DNA of 35,683 nt from Ilumatobacteraceae bacterium (GCA_024644465.1 JAHEKY010000014.1:1-35683), one strand, 5' to 3'. Numbered from the stretch's first letter, positions 24,757 to 32,002 are shown. Notes: a model not told the origin generated them from the letters alone. Program-made: numbers and translations.

Positions 24757-24789
24757 ACGACAAAGTTGTGTCTGACACAACTTTGTCGT
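24757..24789. terminator. AT-rich palindrome after hutH (copy 2)
   Basis: Arms ACGACAAAGTTGTGTC (24757-24772) and GACACAACTTTGTCGT (24774-24789) around a single T, beginning three bases after the hutH stop. The core GTTGTGTC/GACACAAC is shared with 20738-20768. The outer bases differ on both arms in a compensated way. This position indicates a terminator. Two tandem TTTGTCG heptamers follow at 24810-24823. Confidence 0.85.
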
Positions 24790-24849
24790 CGTCCTCGACG
24801 GGGCTTTGGTTTGTCGTTTGTCGCAGGCGGGAGCGGGAACTCTCGAGCA

Positions 24850-25824
24850 ATGTCGGACGTCGAACGAACCATGACACGCACGATTGCCTCCATCGCGCCG
24901 GTGCGCCGGCGCCATTCAGCGCTCGTCGCCCTCGTCGCCGTCGCCGGGCTGGCCGTTGCCGCGTGTGGCGACGACACCGCCGAACCGGGCCCGGGCACGC
25001 TCCCACCCGGCTCGGACGGGCCGACGACCGATGTGCCGACCACCGATGCGCCGGGCAGCTACGACCACCCGGTCGGTGCCGACGACGTGGTGTTCGAGTA
25101 CTCCGAGGTCGGTGGGTTCACGACCCGGGAGTTCGCGTTCCAGCGCATCCCGGCGATCCTGGTGTCCGGTGACGGCCGGGTGTTCACGCCGGGCGCGCAG
25201 ATCGCGATCTACCCGGGGCCGATGCTGCCGGCGATCCAGGTCCAGTCGATCACGCCGGCCGGCATCCAGCGTCTGCTCGACGCCGCCCACGATGCCGGCC
25301 TGTTCGCCGAGATCGACTACAGCGCCGAGACGAACGTCGCCGACGCGACGACGGCGCAGGTCGTGATCAACGCCGACGGGTCGAGGTGGGTCCACGCCGC
25401 GTACGCGCTCGGCTTCGCGCCGCTCGGAGCGGACGAGCCGACCCCGGAGCGGCAGGCACTGGCCGACTTCCTCGCACTGCTGGGCGATCTCCCCGCACTC
25501 GTCGGTGCGGCGGAACTCGGTGAACAGGAGATCCATCAGCCGGAGCGATTCGTCGTCGAGGCGCTCGTCGCCGACGACCTGTCGGCCTACAGCGCGGACG
25601 TCGAACCGAACGTCGTCGAGTGGCCGACTGACGCCAGCGTGCGCCTCGCGGATCTCGCGACGACGGCCGGGAGCGGGGAGTGCACGATCGTGTCGGCCGA
25701 CGAGTTCGGCGACCTGTTCTCCTCGGCGAACCAGCTGACGTTCTTCGCCGAGGGCGACCGGACGTATCAGGTGCTCGTCCGTCCCGCACTCCCCGGCGAC
25801 GAGTGCCTCGGACCGAGCAGTTGA
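24850..25824 (+). CDS. Predicted lipoprotein, unknown function
   Basis: A 324-residue predicted lipoprotein. After a basic N-terminus (APVRRRH) comes a hydrophobic stretch, ALVALVAVAGLAVAAC, ending in a lipobox with Cys at about 39. A Thr/Pro/Gly-rich linker (TLPPGSDGPTTDVPTTDAPG) precedes a mature domain of about 250 residues. That domain contains VVFEYSEVGGFTTREFAFQR, IPAILVSGDGRVFTPG and IYPGPMLPAIQVQSI. The ADTGLFAEIDY-like AHDAGLFAEIDYSAE and TTAQVVINADG segments recall a widespread actinobacterial lipoprotein family without assigned function. A second ATG at 24871 is possible; 24850 keeps a longer basic N-region. Bounded by the hutH palindrome upstream and its own hairpin downstream, so probably monocistronic. 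Confidence 0.8.
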   Translation: MSDVERTMTRTIASIAPVRRRHSALVALVAVAGLAVAACGDDTAEPGPGTLPPGSDGPTTDVPTTDAPGSYDHPVGADDVVFEYSEVGGFTTREFAFQRIPAILVSGDGRVFTPGAQIAIYPGPMLPAIQVQSITPAGIQRLLDAAHDAGLFAEIDYSAETNVADATTAQVVINADGSRWVHAAYALGFAPLGADEPTPERQALADFLALLGDLPALVGAAELGEQEIHQPERFVVEALVADDLSAYSADVEPNVVEWPTDASVRLADLATTAGSGECTIVSADEFGDLFSSANQLTFFAEGDRTYQVLVRPALPGDECLGPSS

Positions 25825-25828
25825 TCCA

Positions 25829-25870
25829 GCGGTGAGCCTCCGGTGGGGACGCCCGGCGGAGGCTCACCGC
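25829..25870 (+). terminator. Hairpin terminator after the lipoprotein gene
   Basis: A 14-bp perfect stem with arms GCGGTGAGCCTCCG (25829-25842) and CGGAGGCTCACCGC (25857-25870) and a 14-base loop that can pair further (GGG with CCC), four bases after the stop. The remaining 126 bases to the next start hold no gene that I can support. Confidence 0.85.
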
Positions 25871-25996
25871 GCCAAGACGCCCACGCCGTCCGTCGAAATC
25901 CTCGCTCCCGTGTTCCGTCGCGCCGGTCGGGCGGGCAGACTCGCCGGGCGGATGCCGATCGCCGGCACCGCTGACACCACCGCCGTGGAGGGTGAC

Positions 25997-27292
25997 ATGT
26001 CCCGACAGATCGAATCGGTCGCCGTGCTCGGATGCGGCACGATGGGCTCCGGCATCGCCGCCGCCAGTGTCGCGGCAGGGTGCCGTGTCCTGATGCTCGA
26101 CGTCGACCCGGATGCCGTCGAGCGTGGCCTGCAGGCCGTCGACGAGGAGCATCGTCATCTCGTCGAGACCGGCACGTTCGACGACGATCTCGCCAAGGTC
26201 GCCGGCTACGACTGGATCTGCGAGGCGATCGTCGAAGACGTCGCGATCAAGCAGGAGCTCTTCGCGAAGGTCGAGCCGTTGCGCAAGGACGGGTCGGTGA
26301 TCAGCTCGAACACGTCCGGGATCCCGTTGCGCGACATCTCCGCAGGCATGCCCGGGCGGTTCCAGCGTGACGTCGCGATCACCCACTTCTTCAACCCGGT
26401 GCGGGTGATGAAGCTCTTCGAACTGGTACCGGGTGCGCAGACGAGCCCCGACGTGATCGACGCCTTCGCGGCGTTCGGCGCCGACAAGCTCGGCAAGGGC
26501 GTCGTCCACGCGAAGGACACGGTCAACTTCATCGGCAACCGCATCGGGTGTTACTTCATGCTCAGCGGCCTGCACCTCGCGAAGCCGTTCCTCGCGGACG
26601 GCATGACGCAGGAGACGGTCGACGCCGTGCTCGGCAAGCCGGTCGGCCTCCCGCCGACGGGGCTGTACGGGTTGATCGACCTGATCGGCCTCGACGTGAT
26701 GGACCTCGTCGGCAAGAACCTCGCGGTCAACCTGCCGGCGGGTGATGCCGGGCACGCGTTCACGTCGTTTCCCGAGGCCGAGCAGCGGATGCTGGAACGT
26801 GGTCAGCTCGGGCGCAAGTCGCGCGAGCTCGGAGGCTTCGGGCGTATCCAGAAGCTCGGCGACGGCACGAAGAAGAAGGAGACGTTCGACCTCGTCGCGG
26901 AGGAGTGGCGTGACGCGCGGGAGCCGGACCTCTCCGGTGTCCCGGACGGGCTCGGCGACGTGCTCTTCGAGGACACGCCGCACGGTGATCTGGCCTGGCA
27001 GATCTTCGGTGGCACGTTGCGGTACGCCGCCGGCCTCGTCCCCGAGATCGCCGGCGACATCGTCAACATCGACAATGCGATCCGGTGGGGGTTCAACTGG
27101 GCGCAGGGCCCGTTCGAGCTGCTCGACACGATCGGCACCGAGCGGGTGATCGAGCGGATCCGCGCCGAAGGCGCAGAGCTGCCCGCGATGCTGCAGGTGC
27201 TCGCCGACTCGGGCACCACGACGTTCTACGGTGGCGCCGACGACGCCCGCGAGTACCTCGGCCGCGACGGCGACCGGCACCCCGTCGTCTGA
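25997..27292 (+). CDS. 3-hydroxyacyl-CoA dehydrogenase
   Basis: A 431-residue stand-alone 3-hydroxyacyl-CoA dehydrogenase of beta-oxidation, oxidising L-3-hydroxyacyl-CoA with NAD+. The Rossmann motif is GCGTMGSG (12-19) with Asp35 at the end of beta-2 (MLDVDPD). The catalytic His130 is in THFFNPVRVMKLFELVPG with partner Glu142. Two C-terminal HCDH domains follow, the first from DTVNFIGNRIGCYFMLSGLH and the second from AWQIFGGTLRYAAGLVPEIA. No hydratase domain is fused. The start is set by GGAGGGTG (25986-25993) shortly before ATG 25997; the frame is open upstream but that segment overlaps the terminator region. Confidence 0.93.
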   Translation: MSRQIESVAVLGCGTMGSGIAAASVAAGCRVLMLDVDPDAVERGLQAVDEEHRHLVETGTFDDDLAKVAGYDWICEAIVEDVAIKQELFAKVEPLRKDGSVISSNTSGIPLRDISAGMPGRFQRDVAITHFFNPVRVMKLFELVPGAQTSPDVIDAFAAFGADKLGKGVVHAKDTVNFIGNRIGCYFMLSGLHLAKPFLADGMTQETVDAVLGKPVGLPPTGLYGLIDLIGLDVMDLVGKNLAVNLPAGDAGHAFTSFPEAEQRMLERGQLGRKSRELGGFGRIQKLGDGTKKKETFDLVAEEWRDAREPDLSGVPDGLGDVLFEDTPHGDLAWQIFGGTLRYAAGLVPEIAGDIVNIDNAIRWGFNWAQGPFELLDTIGTERVIERIRAEGAELPAMLQVLADSGTTTFYGGADDAREYLGRDGDRHPVV

Positions 27293-27293
27293 C

Positions 27294-27315
27294 CGTCCCC
27301 ACCGTTCTGGGGACG
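27294..27315. terminator. Hairpin terminator between convergent genes
   Basis: Arms CGTCCCCA (27294-27301) and TGGGGACG (27308-27315) with a 6-base loop, directly after the dehydrogenase stop and facing the convergent hydrolase gene. Confidence 0.7.
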
Positions 27316-27371
27316 TTGTGATGCGGCTTCCGCAACGATCTGTCCACAGAACCCTGGCGGGTGCAGTGGCG

Positions 27372-28175
27372 TCAGGGCGAGGCGGACGTGACGGCGTCGA
27401 GGATCGCCCGCTTCACCGCCCGCGGATTCTCGATCATCATCGTGTGGCCGGTGTCGGCGAGTTCGACGACGCGCGGTTGATCGAGTGCGGCGGCGAGCGC
27501 ACGGCCACCCTTCGGCGGCGTCATCTTGTCGCCGAGACCGATCACGACCGTCGCCGGGCAGGTCGCAGCCGCGGCCGCGGCCTCGGCGCCCGTGTAGGAC
27601 AGGCACGCCCGGAAGTCGGCGGCGAGCACCCCGGGCCGACCGTTCTCGACGAGCGCACGCGCGCCGCCGAGCATCCACAGGCCGGGCGTCGGGTTGAGGC
27701 CGACGTGGGCGGGTTTGGCGTGGCCCCACGCCGCCATCAGGGCAGCTGCCTGCGGGAGGTCGTGCTCGGCGGCGTCGAGCAGTTCGGGATGCACGGGCAT
27801 GCCGGTCGCTGTGCCGCACAGCGTGATCGAGGACGTGAGTGCGGGGTATCGGCTGGCGAGTTCGAGCGCGACGAACGTGCCCATCGAGTGGCCGACGACG
27901 TGCACGGCGCCGTAGTCGGCCGCCTTCACGAACCGTGCGACCCAGTCGGCCATCTCCTCGATCGTCGTCAGCGCGTCGCCGCCGCTGCGGCCGTGCCCGG
28001 GCAGATCGACCGCGACCGCCCGGAACCCCCGGTGTGCGAGGTAGCGCGTCTGCAATTGCCAGACCGTCGAGTCCATGCCGGCGCCGTGGACGAGGAGGAC
28101 GACGGGGTCGTCGCGGTCGAACTCGACGCCACCGGTCGACGCGTGCGCGTCGTGGCCGTCGACGCTGACGATCAT
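27372..28175 (-). CDS. Alpha/beta hydrolase
   Basis: A 267-residue alpha/beta hydrolase. The oxyanion strand LLVHGAGMDSTVWQ (27-40), the PGHGRSGG loop, and the nucleophile elbow GHSMG with Ser97 are clear. Asp in GLGDKMTPP and His in DTGHTMMIENP complete the triad. Substrate is unknown. Its ATG overlaps the stop of the upstream metY-like gene as ATGA (28172-28175), so the two are translationally coupled. It is much shorter than, and unlike, homoserine O-acetyltransferase MetX, so it does not obviously supply MetY's substrate. It might remove a side product or hydrolyse a thioester or lactone. Confidence 0.9.
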   Translation of the reverse strand: MIVSVDGHDAHASTGGVEFDRDDPVVLLVHGAGMDSTVWQLQTRYLAHRGFRAVAVDLPGHGRSGGDALTTIEEMADWVARFVKAADYGAVHVVGHSMGTFVALELASRYPALTSSITLCGTATGMPVHPELLDAAEHDLPQAAALMAAWGHAKPAHVGLNPTPGLWMLGGARALVENGRPGVLAADFRACLSYTGAEAAAAAATCPATVVIGLGDKMTPPKGGRALAAALDQPRVVELADTGHTMMIENPRAVKRAILDAVTSASP

Positions 28176-29464
28176 CGCTGACTGGCCTTCAGCGCGCGCT
28201 CGAGGTCCTCGATGATGTCGTCCGGGTCTTCGAGGCCGACCGAGAGGCGCACGAGGTCCTCGCTGATCCCGGCGACGTCGAGTTGCTCGGGCGTCATCTG
28301 GCCGTGTGTCGTCGAACCCGGATGGATCACCAACGTCTTCGCGTCGCCGACGTTCGCGAGATGCGACGCGAGCTGCACCGCCTCGATGAACTTCCGACCG
28401 GCCTCGCGGCCGCCCTTGACGCCGAAGCTGAGGATCGCGCCGGCACCCTTCGGGTACAGGCGTTGCGCCAACTCGTGGTCGGGGTGCGATGGCACGCGGG
28501 GGTGCTTGACCCAACTGACGGCGTCGTTGCGTTGCAGCATCTCGACGACCCGGTCGGTGTTCTCCACATGGCGCGCCATCCGCAGCGGGAGCGTTTCGAT
28601 GCCCTGGAGGAGTGCGAACGCGTTGTGCGGGCTCATGCACGCCCCGAAGTCGCGCAGCCCCTCTGCGCGGGCGCGCATCCCGAGCGCGGACGGGCCGAAC
28701 TCCTCGGCGAACACGATGCCGTGGTAGCCGGCGTACGGCTCGGTCAGGGTCGGGAACTTGCCGGACGCCGCCCAGTCGAACCGGCCGCCGTCGACGAGCA
28801 CGCCGCCGAGTGCCGTGCCGTGCCCGCCGAGGAACTTGGTGACCGAGTGCATCACGATGTCCGCGCCGTGCTCGATCGGGCGGAACAGGTACGGCGTCGA
28901 GAACGTGGAGTCGACCATCAGCGGCAGCCCGTGGGCGTGGGCGACGTCGGCGACCGCCGCGATGTCCATCACTTCGATGCCCGGATTGCCGAGCGTCTCG
29001 CCGTAGCACAGCTTCGTGTTCGGCTGGATCGCTGCGGCGAACGCCGCCGGGTCACGGGGGTCGACGAACGTCGTCGTGATCCCGAACCGGGGCAGCGTCA
29101 GGTTCATCATGTTGTACGACCCGCCGTACAGGTTCTTCGACGCGACGATGTGGTCGCCGGCGCTGAGCAACGAGGCGACCGCGAGGTGCAGCGCGGCGGT
29201 GCCACTGGCGGTGCAGATCGCGCCGACGCCGCCCTCCAGCGCGGCGATCCGCTCTTCGAGGACCGCCACGGTCGGGTTCGAGATCCGGCTGTAGATGTGG
29301 CCGGGCGCCTCGAGGTTGAACAGCGCGGCGGCCTCGTCGGTGTCCGGGAACGAGTACGACGTCGTGAAGTAGATCGGTACCGCCCGCGAGCCGGTCGTCG
29401 GATCGGGACGCTGACCCGCGTGCAGGCTGAGCGTGTCGAAGCGGTAGAAGTCGGGTGCAACCAT
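28172..29464 (-). CDS. metY: O-acetylhomoserine sulfhydrylase-like PLP enzyme
   Basis: A 430-residue enzyme of the Cys/Met PLP family, of normal MetY length. It makes homocysteine from O-acetyl-L-homoserine and sulfide in methionine synthesis. FDTLSLHAGQRPDPTTGSRA and VPIYFTTSYSFPDTDEAAAL at the N-terminus are typical of O-acetylhomoserine sulfhydrylases. HIYSRISNPT provides the phosphate contacts. Asp185 in VDSTFSTP and the Schiff-base Lys210 in HSVTKFLGGHGTALGG bind the cofactor. The insertion around WAASGKFPTLTEPYAGYHG is also a MetY feature. It starts without a Shine-Dalgarno, with TAGTGT six bases upstream of ATG. A structured palindromic element lies 90 bases upstream. No metX is in the window. 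Confidence 0.92.
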   Translation of the reverse strand: MVAPDFYRFDTLSLHAGQRPDPTTGSRAVPIYFTTSYSFPDTDEAAALFNLEAPGHIYSRISNPTVAVLEERIAALEGGVGAICTASGTAALHLAVASLLSAGDHIVASKNLYGGSYNMMNLTLPRFGITTTFVDPRDPAAFAAAIQPNTKLCYGETLGNPGIEVMDIAAVADVAHAHGLPLMVDSTFSTPYLFRPIEHGADIVMHSVTKFLGGHGTALGGVLVDGGRFDWAASGKFPTLTEPYAGYHGIVFAEEFGPSALGMRARAEGLRDFGACMSPHNAFALLQGIETLPLRMARHVENTDRVVEMLQRNDAVSWVKHPRVPSHPDHELAQRLYPKGAGAILSFGVKGGREAGRKFIEAVQLASHLANVGDAKTLVIHPGSTTHGQMTPEQLDVAGISEDLVRLSVGLEDPDDIIEDLERALKASQR

Positions 29465-29470
29465 GCTGCG

Positions 29471-29476
29471 ACACTA
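29471..29476 (-). promoter_or_regulatory. -10 box of a leaderless promoter (metY)
   Basis: On the minus strand TAGTGT is followed by six bases and then ATG 29464. If correct, the transcript begins at the start codon and excludes the palindromic element at 29555-29661 from the mRNA. Confidence 0.45.
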
Positions 29477-29554
29477 CCGATCGGCCCGGCGCCGCCTCCG
29501 CCCGACCGCCCCACCATCCCCACCCCCCACCACCCCCCACGCCTTCCCGTGCCT

Positions 29555-29661
29555 TCCGGTGAGAGGTGAGAGCACCCCTGCCTCCTCACTCTCACCGCAA
29601 CGCCGTGAACCGGGGCTGCGGTGAGATCTGGGAGGACCTGTCCCTCTCACCTCTCACCGGA
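29555..29661. repeat. 107-bp nested palindromic element with 18-bp terminal inverted repeats
   Basis: Outer arms TCCGGTGAGAGGTGAGAG (29555-29572) and CTCTCACCTCTCACCGGA (29644-29661) are perfect complements. Inside, TCTCACCGCA (29590-29599) and TGCGGTGAGA (29617-29626) form a second perfect inverted repeat, and CCTCC (29581-29585) can pair with GGAGG (29631-29635). The octamer GGTGAGAG or its complement recurs. It occupies the divergent metY/thioesterase intergenic region. It is not coding. A non-autonomous mobile repeat (MITE-like) or a structured regulatory element are both possible; no flanking target duplication is obvious. Confidence 0.85.
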
Positions 29662-29691
29662 GGGTTGGATGGGCGTGGTAGGAACGCGACG

Positions 29692-30504
29692 ATGAGCTGG
29701 TTCGAAGCGGAGACGGCGGTCGAGCGGATCACCGACGTCCGCTGGTCGGCGCACGTGTCGGGCCACTGGAACATCGGGACCAATCCGAACGGCGGCTACC
29801 TGGCGGCGATCGCGCTGCGGGCGCTGCGCCGACTCGGCCCCCACCCCGACCCGATCTCGGTCACGACGCACTTCCTGCGGCCGGGCACCGCCGGCGCGGC
29901 GGCCGAGGTGATCACCGAGTTGATCCGCGAGGGCAGGACGATCACCACCGCCAGGGCGACGCTGACCCAGGACGGCACGCCCCGCCTCGAGATGATCGCG
30001 TCGCTCGCCGATCTCACCGCGCCGGCCGACGTCGACCACGCCCTGACGATCGCGCCCCCCTCGATCCCCCCGCCAAGCGAGTGCGTCCTGCGCTCGGGCG
30101 TCGAGCAGGGGATCGAGCTGCCGATCCTCGACCGGCTCGACATCATGATCGATGCCGACCAGGCCGCCGCGGGCCGAGCCGGAACCGCAGCGGTGTCCGG
30201 CTGGATCCGCCTCGGCGACGGCGCCGAGCCCGATGTGCTCGCCCTGCTGCTGTTCGCCGATGCCTTCCCGCCGAGCTTGTTCGGGCTGCTCGGCGTCGTC
30301 GGCTGGGTGCCGTCGATCGAGCTGACCGTGCACGTCCGTCGTCGACCCGCGAGCGGCTGGATCCTCGGGCAGTTCTCGACCTCCGACCTGCACCGCGGCC
30401 GGATGATCGAGAATGGCGCGCTGTGGGACGAGTCCGGGGCACTCGTCGCACAGTCGCGCCAGATCGGGTTGTTGCTGCCGCGCCCGGCGCCGACGGAACG
30501 CTGA
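29692..30504 (+). CDS. Thioesterase-family (double hotdog, TesB-like) protein
   Basis: A 270-residue protein resembling acyl-CoA thioesterases with two hotdog folds. The first (residues 15-110) contains GHWNIGTNPNGGYLAAIALR then ALRRLG, and THFLRPGTAGAAAEVITELI then REGRTITTARATLTQDG, the usual TesB-like pattern. The second (about 140-265) contains ADAFPPSLFGLLGVVGWVPS, IELTVHVRRRPASGWILGQF and GRMIENGALWDESGALVAQS. It is expected to hydrolyse acyl-CoA esters in the cytosol. TAGGAA (29679-29684) is a plausible ribosome binding site for ATG 29692. It is divergent from metY, across the palindromic element. Confidence 0.87.
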   Translation: MSWFEAETAVERITDVRWSAHVSGHWNIGTNPNGGYLAAIALRALRRLGPHPDPISVTTHFLRPGTAGAAAEVITELIREGRTITTARATLTQDGTPRLEMIASLADLTAPADVDHALTIAPPSIPPPSECVLRSGVEQGIELPILDRLDIMIDADQAAAGRAGTAAVSGWIRLGDGAEPDVLALLLFADAFPPSLFGLLGVVGWVPSIELTVHVRRRPASGWILGQFSTSDLHRGRMIENGALWDESGALVAQSRQIGLLLPRPAPTER

Positions 30505-30545
30505 GCGCTAGGAGGCCCGCACGGTTCGTCGATGCCGGACCGATC

Positions 30546-30959
30546 TCACGTGCCCGGTGTGAACTTCGCGAGGACCTTGCCCGAACCGGACAGGTTCTCC
30601 GAGCCGTTGCCGGTGTCGATGTCGAACATGTATGTACACCACACCCCCTTCTGCTTGCCGCTGCCTTTCGTGATCGGCGGGTCGGAGAACGGTCCGTGCA
30701 CCGCGCCGCCGGGGTCTGTGTACGTGAATTTCGCGTCCTCGAACGCGAGCGGGACGAGGGTCTGGTTCGACCCGATGACCTGCGCGGCCGCGAACGGACC
30801 GTTGCCGTGGCCGATGACCTCGTAGGTGCCCGCCGACCCGCAGTCGACGTGGATCGGCGCGAACGACTGTCCGTTGGCCTGCCCGGCTCCGACCGAGCCC
30901 GCCGCGACGGTGCTGAGCGCGAAGGCGGCGATGACGCCCGCGACGAACCGATGTGACAT
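30546..30959 (-). CDS. Small secreted protein, unknown function
   Basis: A 137-residue protein with a Sec signal peptide (MSHRFVAGVIAAFALSTVAA then GSVGAGQANG), probably cut after an Ala around residue 25. The mature domain of about 110 residues is beta-rich by inspection (TYEVIGHGNGPFAAAQVIGS, LVPLAFEDAKFTYTD, WCTYMFDIDTGNGS, GSGKVLAKFTPGT). It has two Cys (in DCGSAG and WCTYMF) that could form a disulfide. The start is fixed by AAGGAGG about nine bases before ATG 30959; an earlier in-frame ATG has no such site. I do not recognise a family. Divergent from the small HTH gene. Confidence 0.8.
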   Translation of the reverse strand: MSHRFVAGVIAAFALSTVAAGSVGAGQANGQSFAPIHVDCGSAGTYEVIGHGNGPFAAAQVIGSNQTLVPLAFEDAKFTYTDPGGAVHGPFSDPPITKGSGKQKGVWCTYMFDIDTGNGSENLSGSGKVLAKFTPGT

Positions 30960-31042
30960 TTCGATTTCCCTCCTTGCAGTCACGGCGGGCGACTGCGCCG
31001 CCGCAGTCGACCGTACGCTCGGCCATCGGGACTGTCAATAGC

Positions 31043-31055
31043 CATTGCGGCAATG
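31043..31055. promoter_or_regulatory. Palindrome over the start codon of the small HTH gene
   Basis: CATTGC (31043-31048), G, GCAATG (31050-31055) is a perfect 13-bp palindrome whose right arm includes the ATG at 31053. This is a likely autoregulatory operator for the HTH protein it starts, or part of the divergent promoter shared with the secreted-protein gene. Confidence 0.4.
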
Positions 31056-31454
31056 ACTGTTGCGAGGCGCGCCGAACGTGCCACGCTCGACCAGATGGCA
31101 CCCGACGTCCGCCGCACCACCGACCACCTCATCGTCGTGCTGAAGCAACTCGACGAGATGGCGGAGGCGAACATCGGCCGGTCGCGACGGATCAAAGAGC
31201 GCATCGACCACCTCCTCGAACGTCTCGAGGCCGGCGAGGAACTCGCGGCGATCGTCGAGGGCGAATCGCAGCCGTTGATCCCGACACTGATCACCGAGAA
31301 CATCGAGGCGTTGCAGGACGTCGGCTCGGCGCTCCGCAGGGCCGAGGCTGCCGCCCTGCGTGCGCACGGCTACACGATGGGCGAGATCGCGTCCCTGTTC
31401 GGCGTCACCCGGCAGCGGATCTCGGCATTGCTCGACGAGTCGCGGGGAGGTTGA
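31053..31454 (+). CDS. Small HTH DNA-binding protein
   Basis: A 133-residue protein. Residues 10-75 are charged and helical with a heptad feel (DHLIVVLKQLDEMAEANIGR, KERIDHLLERLEAGEELAAI), possibly a dimerising coiled coil. The C-terminal 30 residues form a sigma-region-4/MerR-style HTH: LRAHGYTMGEIASLFGVTRQ then RISALLDESRGG. No effector domain is attached. There is no Shine-Dalgarno, and a palindrome overlaps the start codon, which suggests autoregulation and possibly a leaderless mRNA. It is divergent from the secreted-protein gene and convergent, one base apart, with the VOC gene. Target genes are unknown. Confidence 0.82.
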   Translation: MTVARRAERATLDQMAPDVRRTTDHLIVVLKQLDEMAEANIGRSRRIKERIDHLLERLEAGEELAAIVEGESQPLIPTLITENIEALQDVGSALRRAEAAALRAHGYTMGEIASLFGVTRQRISALLDESRGG

Positions 31455-31455
31455 G

Positions 31456-31842
31456 TCAGAGGTCGTAGGCGACCGGGTGCTGCGGCTGGTACAGCATGAT
31501 CGGATCGGCACCGGGGACGTCGAGCATCGTGGTCAGCCCGAAGCCGAAGTCCTCGATCTCCGAGCTGAACGTCGCGCCCTTCGAGATCAGCTCCTGACGC
31601 GTCGTCTCGATGTCGTCGCACATCAGCGACACCTGGTGGCGGCGCGGTTCGGTGTACTCCTTGCCCTCCCACACACCCCCGGTCGGGTGGACGCCGACCT
31701 CGCTCGGGCCGCTGCCGAAGATCAGCCACCCCGGCTCGGAGCCCGCGTCCTCCACGTACGGCCAACCGAGCACGTCACGGAGAAACGCCCGCGTCGCCGG
31801 CGCGTCGTCGGAGTAGATCAATGCGTGGATCGAGGTGATCAT
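31456..31842 (-). CDS. VOC (glyoxalase/bleomycin-resistance) family protein
   Basis: A 128-residue single-module-pair VOC protein. ITSIHALIYSDDAPATRAFL then RDVLGWPYVE is the classic first beta-alpha-beta-beta-beta half. HQVSLMCDDIETTRQELISK then GATFSSEIEDFGFGL, and PGADPIMLYQPQHP form the second. His69 of the RRHQVS segment and Glu in the first half may be metal ligands. Function could be an isomerase, dioxygenase or resistance binding protein; no substrate can be read. It starts at ATG 31842 with TACGAT six bases upstream and no Shine-Dalgarno. Divergent from the flavoprotein disulfide reductase gene. Confidence 0.88.
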   Translation of the reverse strand: MITSIHALIYSDDAPATRAFLRDVLGWPYVEDAGSEPGWLIFGSGPSEVGVHPTGGVWEGKEYTEPRRHQVSLMCDDIETTRQELISKGATFSSEIEDFGFGLTTMLDVPGADPIMLYQPQHPVAYDL

Positions 31843-31848
31843 CGGCCG

Positions 31849-31854
31849 ATCGTA
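31849..31854 (-). promoter_or_regulatory. -10 box of a leaderless promoter (VOC gene)
   Basis: On the minus strand TACGAT is followed by six bases and then ATG 31842, another TANNNT-N6-start arrangement without a ribosome binding site. Confidence 0.5.
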
Positions 31855-31872
31855 GGTCGGCGGTGAACCCCG

Positions 31873-31909
31873 TCGCCACGGAACATCGCCCCGGAACATC
31901 GCCACGGAC
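31873..31909. repeat. 13-bp tandem repeat, 2.8 copies, in a divergent promoter
   Basis: TCGCCACGGAACA (31873-31885), TCGCCCCGGAACA (31886-31898) and TCGCCACGGAC (31899-31909) follow one another directly. They lie between the VOC and disulfide reductase genes, upstream of the VOC -10 box. A related GAAC-N6-GTTC palindrome lies at 31941-31954. They could be iterated operator sites. Confidence 0.8.
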
Positions 31910-32002
31910 GTCTCGGTGTCACCGATCCTGAACGCTCTCGGAACACGGCGGTTCTGTCCTCGCGGCGGTTGGCGCGTCCCGCTCGATCGGAGAAGATGGG
32001 AC

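Noticed and set aside
29555-29661. SAM-type riboswitch upstream of metY
   Set aside because: The near-perfect two-fold symmetry and lack of recognisable SAM-I/IV core sequences do not fit, and a -10 box lies between the element and metY.
31873-31909. Attachment or integration site
   Set aside because: No integrase, tRNA or second copy is present in the window; the tandem phasing fits operator sites better.
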